NCBI GenBank assembly: GCA_004020545.1
Contig: SAQE01000058.1
Location: 1-40,942 of the forward strand
Source: Mesorhizobium sp.
GTDB taxonomy: Bacteria > Pseudomonadota > Alphaproteobacteria > Rhizobiales > Rhizobiaceae
Direction of reading: 5' to 3'
DNA length: 40,942 nt
The notes under the pieces are model-generated. The model saw only the letters and a program-made list of their open reading frames with translations. It had not been told where the DNA came from and made no database searches. Positions 9,097-18,876 of this stretch are shown in pieces. The first letter of the stretch is position 1. Each line of letters begins with the position of its first letter. The translations under genes were made by a program, and so were the position numbers.

Positions 9097-11013
9097 ATGG
9101 TGCTAGCCAACACCAGCAGCGAGTCGGAAACCCTCGAACGTTCGAGCCATGCCGAAACCGAACGGCAGCACAGCACCAAGGTTCTCATGCTTGGCGCGCT
9201 CGGCGTCGTCTATGGCGATATCGGCACGAGCCCGATCTATGCGTTCCGGGAGGCGCTCCATGCTTCGCCGGGCGCTGTCGCCCGCAACGACGTTCTTGGC
9301 GTGCTGTCGCTGATCGTGTGGGCGCTGACGATCATCGTCACGATCAAATATGTCGCGTTCGTGTTGAGAGCCGACAACAAGGGCGAGGGCGGCACGCTGT
9401 CGCTCATGGCGCTTGCCCGAAGCGCTTATCCCAGTGGATCCGGAGTTATCCTCGCCATCGGCCTCTGCGGCGCGGCGTTGTTTTTTGGCGATTCGATCAT
9501 CACACCGGCCATCTCCGTGCTTTCGGCGGTGGAAGGCTTGGAGGTCGTCACCCCGGCGCTCGACGCCTATGTCGTTCCGATCACGCTGGTCATCCTGGCG
9601 GTGCTTTTTGCCGTGCAGCGCTTCGGCACAGGCAAGGTGGCGGCGGTTTTCGGGCCGGTGACGGCGACATGGTTCGTGGCCATCGGCGTTGCTGGCATCT
9701 ATCACATCGTCGACGATTGGTCCGTCCTGCTGGCGATCAACCCGTATTACGCGCTCTACTATCTGGCCACCACCCCGACGGGCGCCTTCGTCACCGTCGG
9801 CGCGGTTTTCCTGGCGGTCACGGGCGCCGAGGCGCTCTATGTCGACCTTGGCCATTTCGGCCGCAAACCGATCGTGCTGGCCTGGTTTTCCATTGTTTTC
9901 CCTTGCCTGCTGCTGAACTATTTCGGGCAAGGCGCCTTCGTGCTCTCACATGGCGGCAAGCCGACCAATCCGTTCTTCCAGATGCTTCCCGAATGGGCGC
10001 TGATGCCGATGGTCGGCCTGGCGACGGCCGCGACAGTCATCGCCAGCCAGGCGGTGATTTCCGGCGCTTTTTCGCTGACCAGGCAGGCGGTGCAGCTCAG
10101 TCTTTTGCCCCGCATCGAGGTGCAGCACACATCCGAGATGCAAAGCGGCCAGATCTATATGCCGAGGGTCAATCTGCTGGTTGCGCTCGGCGTGATGCTT
10201 CTGGTCGTCGGCTTCGGCAGCTCGAGCGCGTTGGCCGCCGCCTACGGCATTTCGGTGACCGGCGAGATGCTGATGACGACAGTGCTGCTGTTCGTGGTGA
10301 TGCGCTGGCTCTGGAAATGGCAGCTCGCCCTCGCATTGGCGCTGGCGCTGCTCTTCGGCACCATCGACATGGGCTTCTTCCTGGCGAATGTCGTCAAGAT
10401 CGTCGAAGGCGGCTGGGTGTCGATCACGGTGGCGTCGATCATGGGGCTGATCATGTGGACCTGGGTGCGCGGCAGCCGATACCTCTTCGACAAGACGCGC
10501 CGCAACGAGATCCCGCTCGACTTCCTGGCGGCCAATCTCCTCAAGAAAAAGCCGCAGCTTGTGTCCGGCACAGCGGTGTTTCTCACCAGCGATCCGCTAA
10601 GCGCCCCGACCGCGCTCATGCACAGCCTGAAACACTACAAGGTGCTGCACGAACAGAACGTCATCCTCTCGGTGGTGACGGCGCCGCAGCCGGTCGTGCC
10701 GGACAGCGAGCGCGTGAAGCTGGAGACCGTCAACGAGCTGTTCATGCGGGTGACGCTGACCTTCGGTTATATGGAGCAGCCGAACATCCCGCGTGCGTTG
10801 GCCATCTGCCGCAAGCAGGGCTGGAAGTTCGACATCATGACGACGTCCTTCTTCCTGTCGCGGCGCTCGCTGAAGGCCTCGCCCAATTCCGGCATGCCGG
10901 TCTGGCAGGACCGGCTGTTCATCGGCCTTGCGCGCAGCGCGGCGGATGCTACGGAGTATTTCCAAATCCCGACCGGGCGCGTCGTCGAGATCGGCACGCA
11001 AGTCGCGATTTGA
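9097..11013 (+). CDS. kup: Kup-type potassium uptake transporter, copy 1
   Basis: This is a secondary K+ importer (KUP/HAK/KT family; K+/H+ symport) in the inner membrane. The 638-residue product has a short hydrophilic N-terminus, the signature [20 protein letters not shown] near residue 36, about twelve membrane segments, and a C-terminal cytoplasmic domain starting near [16 protein letters not shown]. It includes the conserved [19 protein letters not shown] and [11 protein letters not shown]-like region ([20 protein letters not shown]). A second copy of the same length follows after 147 bases. The two differ through most of the membrane region but are nearly identical over the last 185 codons. 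Start ATG 9097 gives an N-terminus (MVLAN) matching that of copy 2 (MALAN). Confidence 0.93.
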   Translation: MVLANTSSESETLERSSHAETERQHSTKVLMLGALGVVYGDIGTSPIYAFREALHASPGAVARNDVLGVLSLIVWALTIIVTIKYVAFVLRADNKGEGGTLSLMALARSAYPSGSGVILAIGLCGAALFFGDSIITPAISVLSAVEGLEVVTPALDAYVVPITLVILAVLFAVQRFGTGKVAAVFGPVTATWFVAIGVAGIYHIVDDWSVLLAINPYYALYYLATTPTGAFVTVGAVFLAVTGAEALYVDLGHFGRKPIVLAWFSIVFPCLLLNYFGQGAFVLSHGGKPTNPFFQMLPEWALMPMVGLATAATVIASQAVISGAFSLTRQAVQLSLLPRIEVQHTSEMQSGQIYMPRVNLLVALGVMLLVVGFGSSSALAAAYGISVTGEMLMTTVLLFVVMRWLWKWQLALALALALLFGTIDMGFFLANVVKIVEGGWVSITVASIMGLIMWTWVRGSRYLFDKTRRNEIPLDFLAANLLKKKPQLVSGTAVFLTSDPLSAPTALMHSLKHYKVLHEQNVILSVVTAPQPVVPDSERVKLETVNELFMRVTLTFGYMEQPNIPRALAICRKQGWKFDIMTTSFFLSRRSLKASPNSGMPVWQDRLFIGLARSAADATEYFQIPTGRVVEIGTQVAI

Positions 11014-11160
11014 CCCTTTATGCCGGCCTCTTGCACGATAGATTCATGGACAGGCGCAGATCGAGCCGTGCGTTGACGGCACGGGAGCCCTAACGTCGGG
11101 GCACTTGATATTGCACTGCAGCAAGCGTAGAGCACCGCGCGTTTTATCGGAGTGTCGTCC

Positions 11161-13077
11161 ATGGCCCTTGCCAATGGTGCTGAGGCAGAACCCGTCGACC
11201 ATACGGGGCATCCGGAAATAGAGCAGCACAGCACCAAGGTGCTGATGCTGGGTGCGCTGGGTGTGGTCTATGGCGATATCGGCACCAGCCCGATCTACGC
11301 CTTCCGTGAGGCGCTGCATGCCTCGTCCGGTGGCGACGTCGCCAACCGGGCCGATATTCTCGGCGTGCTGTCGCTGATCATCTGGTCGCTCACCATCACG
11401 GTCACCATAAAATACATCATGTTCGTGCTGCGCGCCGACAACCGCGGCGAAGGCGGCGTGCTGTCACTGATGGCGCTGGCGCGCGGCAGCTTCGCGACGC
11501 GCTCGGCGATCATCCTCGGCATCGGCATCGTCGGAGCGTCGCTGTTTTTCGGCGATGCGGTCATCACGCCTGCCATCTCGGTGCTGTCGGCGGTCGAAGG
11601 CATGAATGTCGTCACGCCCACCTTCCAGCCTTACGTGGTGCCGCTGACACTGCTCATTCTGGCCATTCTTTTTGCCGTGCAGCGGTTCGGCACGGGCGGC
11701 GTCGGCCTCGTATTCGGTCCGGTCACCGCCCTATGGTTCCTGGCCATCGGCCTTTCCGGCCTCATGCACATCATCGACGACCCCGAAATCCTGTGGGCCA
11801 TCAGTCCGCACTACATCGTCGCCTTCCTGATCAATTCGCCTGATGTTTCCTTCGTCACTATCGGTGCGGTGTTTCTGGCGGTTACCGGGGCCGAAGCGCT
11901 TTATGCCGATCTCGGCCATTTCGGCCGCAAGCCGATCGTGCTCGCCTGGCTGGCGATCGTGTTTCCGTGCCTGCTTTTGAACTATGCCGGGCAGGGCGCC
12001 TTCGTGCTTGCCAAGGGCGGCGTCGTCGGCCATCCGTTTTTCGAGATGAACGAGGGCTGGGCGCTGATCCCCATGGTGGTGCTGGCGACGGCGGCGACCG
12101 TCATTGCCAGCCAGGCCGTCATCTCCGGCGCCTATTCGCTGACCAGGCAGGCGGTCCAGCTCAACATGCTGCCGCGGCTCGAAATCCTGCACACGTCGGA
12201 GAAGCAGTCCGGGCAGGTCTACATGCCGCGCGTCAACATGCTCCTGGCGCTTGTGGTGATGCTGCTGGTGGTCGGCTTCGGCGAGTCCAGCAAGCTCGCC
12301 TCCGCTTACGGCATCTCGGTCACCGGCAACATGCTGGTGACGACGACGCTGCTCTTCGTCGTCATGACGCGCATCTGGAAGTGGAACATCTGGCCGGCGG
12401 TCGCGCTGACGGCAGTGTTCGCGCTCATCGATATCGGCTTCTTCGCCTCCAACATCGTCAAGGTGTTCGAGGGCGGCTGGGCGTCGCTGGCCGTGGCCTT
12501 TGCCATCATCCTCGGCATGTGGACCTGGGTGCGCGGCAGCCGTTATCTCTTCGACAAGACGCGCCGCAACGAGATCCCACTCGACTTCCTGGCGGCGAAC
12601 CTTCTGAAAAAGAAGCCGCAACTGGTGTCGGGGACCGCAGTGTTCCTGACGAGCGACCCTCTCAGCGCACCGACGGCGCTGATGCACAGCCTGAAGCACT
12701 ACAAGGTGCTGCACGAACAGAACGTCATCCTCTCGGTGGTGACCGCGCCGCAGCCGGTGGTGCCGGACAGCGAGCGCGTGAAGATGGAGACCGTCAACGA
12801 GCTGTTCATGCGGGTGACGCTCACCTTCGGTTATATGGAGCAGCCGAACATCCCGCGTGCTTTGGCCATCTGCCGCAAGCAGGGCTGGAAGTTCGACATC
12901 ATGACGACGTCCTTCTTCCTGTCGCGGCGCTCGCTGAAAGCCTCGCCCAATTCCGGCATGCCGATCTGGCAGGACAGGCTGTTCATCGGCCTTGCGAAAA
13001 CGGCGGCGGACGCGACAGAGTATTTCCAGATCCCGACCGGGCGCGTGGTCGAGATCGGCACGCAGGTCGCCATCTGA
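11161..13077 (+). CDS. kup: Kup-type potassium uptake transporter, copy 2
   Basis: This is a paralogue of the preceding gene, also 638 residues when started at ATG 11161 (CGGAG about 8 bases upstream); an in-frame GTG at 11152 overlaps that site and is rejected. It has the same family signature, [39 protein letters not shown] and a cytoplasmic C-terminal domain. By eye the last 185 codons differ from copy 1 at only four residues (L/M, V/I, R/K, S/T). In contrast, the last membrane segments just before that point are clearly diverged (for example [16 protein letters not shown] against [16 protein letters not shown]). Two Kup copies may serve different pH or osmotic conditions, as is known for rhizobia with several Kup systems; this is inference. 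Confidence 0.93.
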   Translation: MALANGAEAEPVDHTGHPEIEQHSTKVLMLGALGVVYGDIGTSPIYAFREALHASSGGDVANRADILGVLSLIIWSLTITVTIKYIMFVLRADNRGEGGVLSLMALARGSFATRSAIILGIGIVGASLFFGDAVITPAISVLSAVEGMNVVTPTFQPYVVPLTLLILAILFAVQRFGTGGVGLVFGPVTALWFLAIGLSGLMHIIDDPEILWAISPHYIVAFLINSPDVSFVTIGAVFLAVTGAEALYADLGHFGRKPIVLAWLAIVFPCLLLNYAGQGAFVLAKGGVVGHPFFEMNEGWALIPMVVLATAATVIASQAVISGAYSLTRQAVQLNMLPRLEILHTSEKQSGQVYMPRVNMLLALVVMLLVVGFGESSKLASAYGISVTGNMLVTTTLLFVVMTRIWKWNIWPAVALTAVFALIDIGFFASNIVKVFEGGWASLAVAFAIILGMWTWVRGSRYLFDKTRRNEIPLDFLAANLLKKKPQLVSGTAVFLTSDPLSAPTALMHSLKHYKVLHEQNVILSVVTAPQPVVPDSERVKMETVNELFMRVTLTFGYMEQPNIPRALAICRKQGWKFDIMTTSFFLSRRSLKASPNSGMPIWQDRLFIGLAKTAADATEYFQIPTGRVVEIGTQVAI

Positions 13078-13113
13078 CGGGCTGCAATGCGTAGGGGGAA
13101 CTGGGAGGCGGGC

Positions 13114-13221
13114 ATGAGCGGCGAATTGGTGCTCGTCACCGGCGGGTCCGGCTTCCTCGGCGCTCACTGCAATCCTGGCAGCGTTAGAGCAATTCAGCTT
13201 CAGATCGCTGAACTGCTCTAA
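13114..13221 (+). pseudogene. Truncated NAD(P)-binding epimerase/SDR gene (5' remnant)
   Basis: ATG 13114 has a good ribosome site (GGGAGG at 13103-13108) and encodes MSGELVLVTGGSGFLGAHC, an intact Rossmann nucleotide-binding start (TGGSGFLG) of an extended SDR. After His-Cys the similarity stops, the frame enters the palindromic repeat at 13186 and ends at TAA 13219-13221 after 35 residues. The remainder of the dehydrogenase is absent, and the next gene lies on the other strand. I interpret this as the 5' stub of a deleted gene. The translation signals still look usable, so a short peptide could be made, but no function is expected. Confidence 0.7.
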
Positions 13222-13282
13222 CCATCTGTTTTTACGCAATTCCGGACGGAAAACGGCCACGCAGTTCTCCTGGAATTGCTCT
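13186..13282. repeat. 97-bp palindromic intergenic repeat (Rhizobiales type)
   Basis: The element is bounded by perfect 10-base inverted ends, AGAGCAATTC at 13186-13195 and GAATTGCTCT at 13273-13282. Its left part forms a further hairpin, AGAGCAATTCAGC (13186-13198) against GCTGAACTGCTCT (13207-13219), with one mismatch. The right part contains TTTTTACGCAATTCCGGACG. From memory this resembles a repeat common in Mesorhizobium and Rhizobium intergenic DNA. It sits at the break of the SDR stub and 4 bases past the stop of the convergent reductase gene, where it may also work as a terminator. Confidence 0.7.
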
Positions 13283-13286
13283 GGTT

Positions 13287-14180
13287 TCAGCCGAGCAGGG
13301 CGGCTTTGTTTGCTTCGAGGAATTGCTTCAGCGTCTGCGGCTTGCGGCCTGACAACGTCTCGACCGTATCGGTCACCATGCCGATACGGCCGGAGCGCGT
13401 GTTGGCGTCGAAGGACACGATGATACGGGCGAAGTCCTCTGGAATCCCCGCCGCCTTGACGCCCTCCGTCAGCGCCTCGTCAGGCACCTGGATGACCTCC
13501 AGCGGCTTGCCGGTGACTTCGCTCACCAGGGCGGCAATTTCGTTCGTCGTGTAAGCCTGCGGACCGGTCAGGGTGTAGATTTGGCTTTCCTTCGAGCCGG
13601 AGGCGAGGCCTGCGGCAATGGCGGCCGCCATGTCGTCGCGCGCGCCATGCGCGATGCGGCCGTCGGCGGCCGAGGTGTACCACTTGCCGGACGCAATGGC
13701 GTGCGGCAGCGCCAGGAACAGGTTCTCCTGATACCAGCCGTTGCGGAAGACGGTGTAGGGAATCCCGCTCGCCTTGATCGCCTGCTCGGTGCCGTAGTGA
13801 TCGCCGGCGAACAGCACCGGTGAGACCGGCTCAGGGTTGGGCATCGAGGTGTAGAGCAGATGCGAGACGCCGGCCGCCTTGGCCGCGGCCACCGCAGCCT
13901 GATGCTGCCTCAGGCGCCGGTCGCTCTTCAAGTCGAGCTCGCCGGTCGAGATGATCAGCACCCGGTCGGCGCCTGTGAACGCCTTCTCCAGCGAGGCCTG
14001 GTCATCGAAATCGGCCGCCCTGACGGTGATGCCGCGCGCTGCCAGGTCGGCAAGGTTTTCGGGATTGCGCGTGGTGGCGACGATGTTCGCCGGCGCGACT
14101 TTCTGCGCACCGAGCAGATGGTTGATCACGGCGCGGCCGAGATGGCCGGAAGCGCCGGTGACGAGGAGGGTTTCGGTCAT
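13287..14180 (-). CDS. NmrA-type SDR, NAD(P)H quinone reductase (YtfG/Qor2-like)
   Basis: This cytoplasmic Rossmann-fold enzyme of 297 residues resembles Escherichia coli quinone oxidoreductase 2 (YtfG). It has the glycine-rich nucleotide motif TGASGHLGRAVINHLL at residues 8-23, ATTRNPENLADLAARGI, the segment LLYTSMPNPEPVSPV, and YTVFRNGWYQENL, which matches YTLLRNGWYSENY of YtfG. ATG 14180 is chosen by alignment; the frame runs further upstream into unlike sequence. It is divergent from an HxlR regulator, the same arrangement as ytfG/ytfH in E. coli, which supports the identification. A palindrome in the shared upstream region may be the operator. It probably reduces quinones or other electrophiles. 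Confidence 0.85.
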   Translation of the reverse strand: MTETLLVTGASGHLGRAVINHLLGAQKVAPANIVATTRNPENLADLAARGITVRAADFDDQASLEKAFTGADRVLIISTGELDLKSDRRLRQHQAAVAAAKAAGVSHLLYTSMPNPEPVSPVLFAGDHYGTEQAIKASGIPYTVFRNGWYQENLFLALPHAIASGKWYTSAADGRIAHGARDDMAAAIAAGLASGSKESQIYTLTGPQAYTTNEIAALVSEVTGKPLEVIQVPDEALTEGVKAAGIPEDFARIIVSFDANTRSGRIGMVTDTVETLSGRKPQTLKQFLEANKAALLG

Positions 14181-14223
14181 GAGAGGTTCCTGAATATTGC
14201 GCCGAAGGGCGGGTGCGGGTATC

Positions 14224-14240
14224 GGTCTCAAAAAGAGACC
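14224..14240. promoter_or_regulatory. Candidate HxlR operator palindrome
   Basis: GGTCTCAAAAAGAGACC is a perfect inverted repeat (6-base arms, 5-base A loop) centred in the 166-base region between the divergent reductase and HxlR genes. HxlR proteins bind inverted repeats as dimers and often control the divergent oxidoreductase gene, so this is the best operator candidate. No binding data can be inferred from sequence alone. Confidence 0.45.
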
Positions 14241-14346
14241 AGCGCTAAAATAGGAATTGACCGCAGGCCGTAAAGAAGGCAGTTTTTCGGGAGGTAGGCA
14301 CAGCCAGGGAACCGCCGGGCCGGTCGCCGCTTCAACGGATGTCGCC

Positions 14347-14760
14347 ATGGACAGCAAGATCTTCAATCTGAAATCCAAGCTGGAGGTCTACAAGGCCATG
14401 ACCGATGGCGGCAATTTCGCCGATTGCCCGGTTCGCGACGTGATTCAGGGCATCAGCGGCAAATGGAGCTCGCTGCTGGTCATGGCGCTGGCCGAGAAGC
14501 CCTACCGGTTCGGCGAATTGCGACGCCTGGTTCCCGACATCTCGCAACGCATGCTCACCCAGACGCTGCACGAGCTGCAGCGCGACGGATATGTGCATCG
14601 CGAGGTGTTCCCCACCAAGCCGCCGAGCGTCGAGTACAGCCTCACCGATCTTGGTCGGTCGATGTTCGTTCCCCTCTATCAACTCGTCCAATGGGCCGAA
14701 CTCAACCATGACGCGGTGCGCGATGCGCGGGCCGTTTTCGATGCTTCTTCCCGGGCCTGA
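14347..14760 (+). CDS. HxlR-family transcriptional regulator (YtfH-like)
   Basis: This winged helix-turn-helix regulator of 137 residues has the family core CPVRDVIQGISGKWSSLLVM, the recognition region FGELRRLVPDISQRMLTQTL and the wing VHREVFPTKPPSVEYSLTDLG. The cysteine directly before PVRD is the conserved position used as a redox or electrophile sensor in HypR/QorR-type members; sensing here is inference. ATG 14347 starts MDSKIFNLKSKLEVYKAM; the frame is open about 90 bases further upstream but that would cover the promoter region. It is divergent from the quinone reductase gene and most likely controls it. Confidence 0.88.
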   Translation: MDSKIFNLKSKLEVYKAMTDGGNFADCPVRDVIQGISGKWSSLLVMALAEKPYRFGELRRLVPDISQRMLTQTLHELQRDGYVHREVFPTKPPSVEYSLTDLGRSMFVPLYQLVQWAELNHDAVRDARAVFDASSRA

Positions 14761-14848
14761 GGCGCGGCCGACTGGCGGCGATAGGCGAGGATCCCGCCGG
14801 GACCGCAATTCCTCGCCGCCATGGTCGCCGGAACGGTGATCGACCCGT

Positions 14849-15568
14849 TCAGGCCGATCGGGCTTGCGGAGTTGCAGTGGCCTGCAACTGGATGATCTCG
14901 GACAGATAAGATTCCTTTGCCCGCAGGAAGGCGTGCAGCCGTCGCGGATAGTCGGCGCCGACAGCCTGCTTCACCGACGGCCTTTCACTCAGCGCTTTGC
15001 GCCAAGCCTTGATCAGAGGCTTTCCATCGAGAATGCCGAAATCGCCGACGCGGTCGAAGGTGTCGAAATAGCGGAAGATCGGCCCATAGACGGCGTCGAC
15101 CAGCGAGAAGCGGTCGCCGGCGAACCACGGGCCGCTTTGCCTGGCTGCAAGCTCCGCCTCCACGCGACCGAACATCTCGGACAGGCCTTTGCTTTCACGG
15201 AAGAACGCGGCTTCATCCGGCGCGGAGTAGAAGCGGCCGATGGCGTTGAGGATGGCTGAGCCGAACTCGATCCAGGCGCGATGCCTGGCCCGCATGAGTG
15301 GATCAGCCGGATGCAACGGATCGGCCTCGGTCTCCTCGAGGAATTCGAGGATGACGGCGGATTCGAAAATCACCTCTTCCGCGTCGTCGCGCGGGACGCG
15401 CAGCAGCGGCACCTTGCCGAGCGGCGAGATCGCCCTGAACCAGTCCGGCTTGTCGGCAAGGTCGACGTTGACCCGTTCGAACGGCATTCCCTTCTCGGCA
15501 AGCGAGATCGCGGCGCGCTGCACGTAGGGGCAAAGGTGATGGCTGACGAGGATAAGTCCGGCGGCCAT
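14849..15568 (-). CDS. Glutathione S-transferase family protein
   Basis: This is a 239-residue cytosolic GST with the thioredoxin-like N-domain (LVSHHLCPYVQRAAISLAEKG; the CPYVQR motif supplies the active-site cysteine of omega/beta-like forms). The cis-proline segment GKVPLL and ESAVILEFLEE, which binds the glutathione gamma-glutamyl group, are also present. An all-helical C-domain carries WFAGDRFSLVDAVYGPIFRY. ATG 15568 is preferred because GGGGAGAG lies 5-6 bases upstream; it begins one base after the stop of the Rieske gene, so the two are translationally coupled. A Cys-type GST paired with a ferredoxin suggests thiol-dependent reduction or detoxification of an electrophile; the substrate is unknown. 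Confidence 0.88.
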   Translation of the reverse strand: MAAGLILVSHHLCPYVQRAAISLAEKGMPFERVNVDLADKPDWFRAISPLGKVPLLRVPRDDAEEVIFESAVILEFLEETEADPLHPADPLMRARHRAWIEFGSAILNAIGRFYSAPDEAAFFRESKGLSEMFGRVEAELAARQSGPWFAGDRFSLVDAVYGPIFRYFDTFDRVGDFGILDGKPLIKAWRKALSERPSVKQAVGADYPRRLHAFLRAKESYLSEIIQLQATATPQARSA

Positions 15569-15569
15569 T

Positions 15570-15875
15570 TCACTCTCCCCAGACATAGTTCAGCGCGCCG
15601 TCCTCGACACGGGTTGACAGGAACATCAGGCGCGAGCCTTTCGGCGCCGGGCCCTCGAGGCGCTCGCCACTTTCCATGTCGAAGCGGGCGCCATGCCACT
15701 GGCAGACGAAGGCGCCGTCCTCGCAGTCGAGCGGCCCGCCGAAATGCAGGCAGGCATTGGCCGCGGCGCGGATGCGCTCGCCGCTGCGCCAGACATGGAC
15801 CTCGCGGCCGAAGAAAGGCGCGACCAGGCTGCCGGTTCGCGGGATGTCGGCCACTTTACAGATTTCGCGTTTCAT
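15570..15875 (-). CDS. Rieske [2Fe-2S] ferredoxin-like protein
   Basis: This small soluble Rieske protein has 101 residues. Both cluster motifs are intact: ACLHFGG (Cys-X-His) and CQWHGARFD (Cys-X2-His), separated by a 15-residue loop rich in Asp/Gly. No membrane anchor or oxygenase catalytic domain is present, so it is either an electron-transfer component or a nitrite-reductase-small-subunit-like protein. ATG 15875 has an AAGGAG about 7 bases upstream. It is the first gene of a two-gene operon with the GST and is divergent from a MarR gene. Three copies of a palindrome lie in the shared promoter region. No oxygenase is adjacent, so its partner is unknown. Confidence 0.85.
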   Translation of the reverse strand: MKREICKVADIPRTGSLVAPFFGREVHVWRSGERIRAAANACLHFGGPLDCEDGAFVCQWHGARFDMESGERLEGPAPKGSRLMFLSTRVEDGALNYVWGE

Positions 15876-15891
15876 CGGAGAACTCCTTATC

Positions 15892-15952
15892 GATGCAATT
15901 GCATCTATATGGATGCATTTGCATCGATCGTCAAGCTTGATGCAATTGCATC
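15892..15952. promoter_or_regulatory. Triple operator for MarR regulator
   Basis: Three copies of one 14-base palindrome lie in the 96-base region between the Rieske and MarR genes: GATGCAATTGCATC at 15892-15905 (perfect), GATGCATTTGCATC at 15912-15925 (one central mismatch) and GATGCAATTGCATC at 15939-15952 (perfect). Starts are 20 and 27 bases apart, so the first two lie on the same face of the helix. MarR proteins bind such short palindromes, and divergent MarR/target pairs are commonly autoregulated. The middle copy fills the spacer of a candidate promoter for the Rieske-GST operon. Confidence 0.8.
15906..15934 (-). promoter_or_regulatory. Candidate sigma-70 promoter of Rieske-GST operon
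   Basis: On the minus strand, TTGACG (15934-15929) and CATATA (15911-15906) are separated by exactly 17 bases, about 30 bases upstream of the Rieske start. The spacer contains the middle operator palindrome and the -10 lies between two operator copies, so bound MarR would block polymerase. This is a sequence-based prediction only. Confidence 0.5.
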
Positions 15953-15971
15953 TATTGGATAGGTTCCGTCC

Positions 15972-16427
15972 ATGACGAAAAAATCTCCTGCGCCCGAGGC
16001 CGTCAAAGCCTGGGGCCGCCTGCTGCGCGTGTCGCGCCAACTGGTCGAGAAGACCGAAGATATCTTGAAGGCCGGCGGCCTGCCGCCGCTCGCCTGGTAC
16101 GACGTGCTGCACGAGCTTGCCGAAGCGGGCGAGGGCGGCTTGCGGCCATTCGAGCTGATCGATCGCGTGCTTTTGGCGCAGTACAACGTCTCGCGGCTGC
16201 TCGCCCGGTTGGAGGCGGATGGCCTTGTGGAAAAGCTGCCTGTCTCGGACGACGGCCGCGGCCAGACCGTGCGCATCACGCCAAGCGGCAGGGAGATGCG
16301 CCGCCGCATCTGGGCGGTCTATGGCGCGGCCATCGCCGATCTAATGGGCGACAAGCTTTCCGCCAAGGAGTTGGAGGCACTGGCCAGCTTGCTCGGGCGC
16401 CTGCGCGATCCGCCGGTCGGGGACTAG
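15972..16427 (+). CDS. MarR-family transcriptional regulator
   Basis: This 151-residue winged-helix regulator has the MarR layout: N-terminal dimerisation helix (VKAWGRLLRVSRQLVEKTEDIL), LPPLAWYDVLHELAEAGEGG, the recognition helix YNVSRLLARLEADGLVEK, the wing SDDGRGQTVRITPSG with its conserved Asp-Arg-like turn, and a C-terminal helix. It is divergent from the Rieske-GST operon, and three palindromes fill the space between them, which points to repression of both transcription units and release by a small electrophile or phenolic ligand. The ligand class is inferred from the family, not seen. Confidence 0.88.
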   Translation: MTKKSPAPEAVKAWGRLLRVSRQLVEKTEDILKAGGLPPLAWYDVLHELAEAGEGGLRPFELIDRVLLAQYNVSRLLARLEADGLVEKLPVSDDGRGQTVRITPSGREMRRRIWAVYGAAIADLMGDKLSAKELEALASLLGRLRDPPVGD

Positions 16428-16513
16428 CCGCGAGGTTCTTCCTCGGACTTACGCCGTTTTGACTTTTCGGCAACGGCCCCTTGCATCGGAAGTCGGAATG
16501 CGCAATAAGCCGA

Positions 16514-16528
16514 ACCGTAACGTACGGT
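16514..16528. promoter_or_regulatory. Candidate TetR operator palindrome
   Basis: ACCGTAACGTACGGT has perfect 6-base arms (ACCGTA, TACGGT) around ACG. It lies just upstream of the TetR-family start proposed at 16535, a usual place for an autoregulatory operator. If the gene actually begins at 16481 the palindrome would be inside coding sequence, which argues for the downstream start. Confidence 0.4.
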
Positions 16529-16534
16529 ACGCCA

Positions 16535-18276
<1,742 letters not shown>

Positions 18277-18338
18277 GAAGCCTGCGCCAATTCTACCCTG
18301 CCGGCCATCTGCTGCAGGTTTCTGCGCTTCCGGTGCTC

Positions 18339-18394
18339 ACGGACTTCAAGTCCGCTCCGCTCCGGTTCTCGAAACCCGCACCAACCGACTCGGC
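18339..18394. repeat. Short dispersed repeat, copy B
   Basis: This is the second copy of the repeat at 53-103. It carries the same hairpin arms CGGAC/GTCCG with a different 5-base loop (TTCAA), the common block CGCTCCGGTTCTCG at 18358-18371 and CGACTCGGC at 18386-18394, with a spacer of different length between the last two. It lies in the 190-base space between ilvC and the PilZ gene, which otherwise holds only the terminator hairpin. Confidence 0.5.
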
Positions 18395-18434
18395 AGGGCG
18401 AATTGTCATCTGACTTCCCGCGTGAAACATCAAA

Positions 18435-18461
18435 GCCGGCGGAGCGATCCGCCGGCGTTTT
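18435..18461 (+). terminator. Rho-independent terminator between ilvC and PilZ genes
   Basis: GCCGGCGGA (18435-18443) pairs perfectly with TCCGCCGGC (18448-18456) over a GCGA tetraloop and is followed by GTTTT on the plus strand. On the minus strand it lies directly after the PilZ gene stop and is followed by a weaker T-rich stretch, so it may serve both converging genes. Confidence 0.7.
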
Positions 18462-18466
18462 CATGC

Positions 18467-18751
18467 TCAGCCATAGTGCCAGCGCGGTTTCGGCTCGGTG
18501 CCGGTGAACTCGATGCCGATGCGGTCCTCGCGGCGCCAGCGGACGACCGCCTTGTAGCCGATGCCGTCGGTCGGCACGTAGAGCAGGAATTCGTCGGGCA
18601 CGCGCGCCTCGATCGGCACCTTCAATTCCGCGCCGCCCGGATGCATGTTGCGCACCGTGCACGCGACCTCGGAATTGTTGATGCCGGTCAGGATCGCCGC
18701 ACCTTTCAGCACGCGTTGCCGGTGCTTGTCTCTCGACTCGTTCTCAGCCAT
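18467..18751 (-). CDS. PilZ-domain protein
   Basis: This 94-residue protein is essentially one PilZ domain, the usual cyclic di-GMP receptor fold. An Arg-rich N-terminus (RDKHRQRVLKGA) stands where the RxxxR motif is expected, and NMHPGGAEL corresponds to the (D/N)xSxxG motif. In this second motif the serine is replaced by His-Pro-Gly-like residues, so nucleotide binding may be weakened or lost. The remaining strands (VVRWRREDRIGIEFTG) match the family. ATG 18751 is chosen over the GTG at 18760. No motility or cellulose gene is adjacent, so the target is unknown. Confidence 0.75.
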   Translation of the reverse strand: MAENESRDKHRQRVLKGAAILTGINNSEVACTVRNMHPGGAELKVPIEARVPDEFLLYVPTDGIGYKAVVRWRREDRIGIEFTGTEPKPRWHYG

Positions 18752-18876
18752 GGCGGGCACGTCCTAACGGATCGCAACACGGCGATCGTCATGTGGGGCA
18801 CCGCATCACGGATAGACGCCCCTGCTAAATTTAGGGTTACATTGCCCCGCAAGCTCTCTCTTTTTTGCCGCAATAG

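Noticed and set aside
9318-11093. Plus-strand frame of 591 codons overlapping kup copy 1
   Set aside because: Out-of-frame reading of kup; Arg/Gly/His-rich with no recognisable domain.
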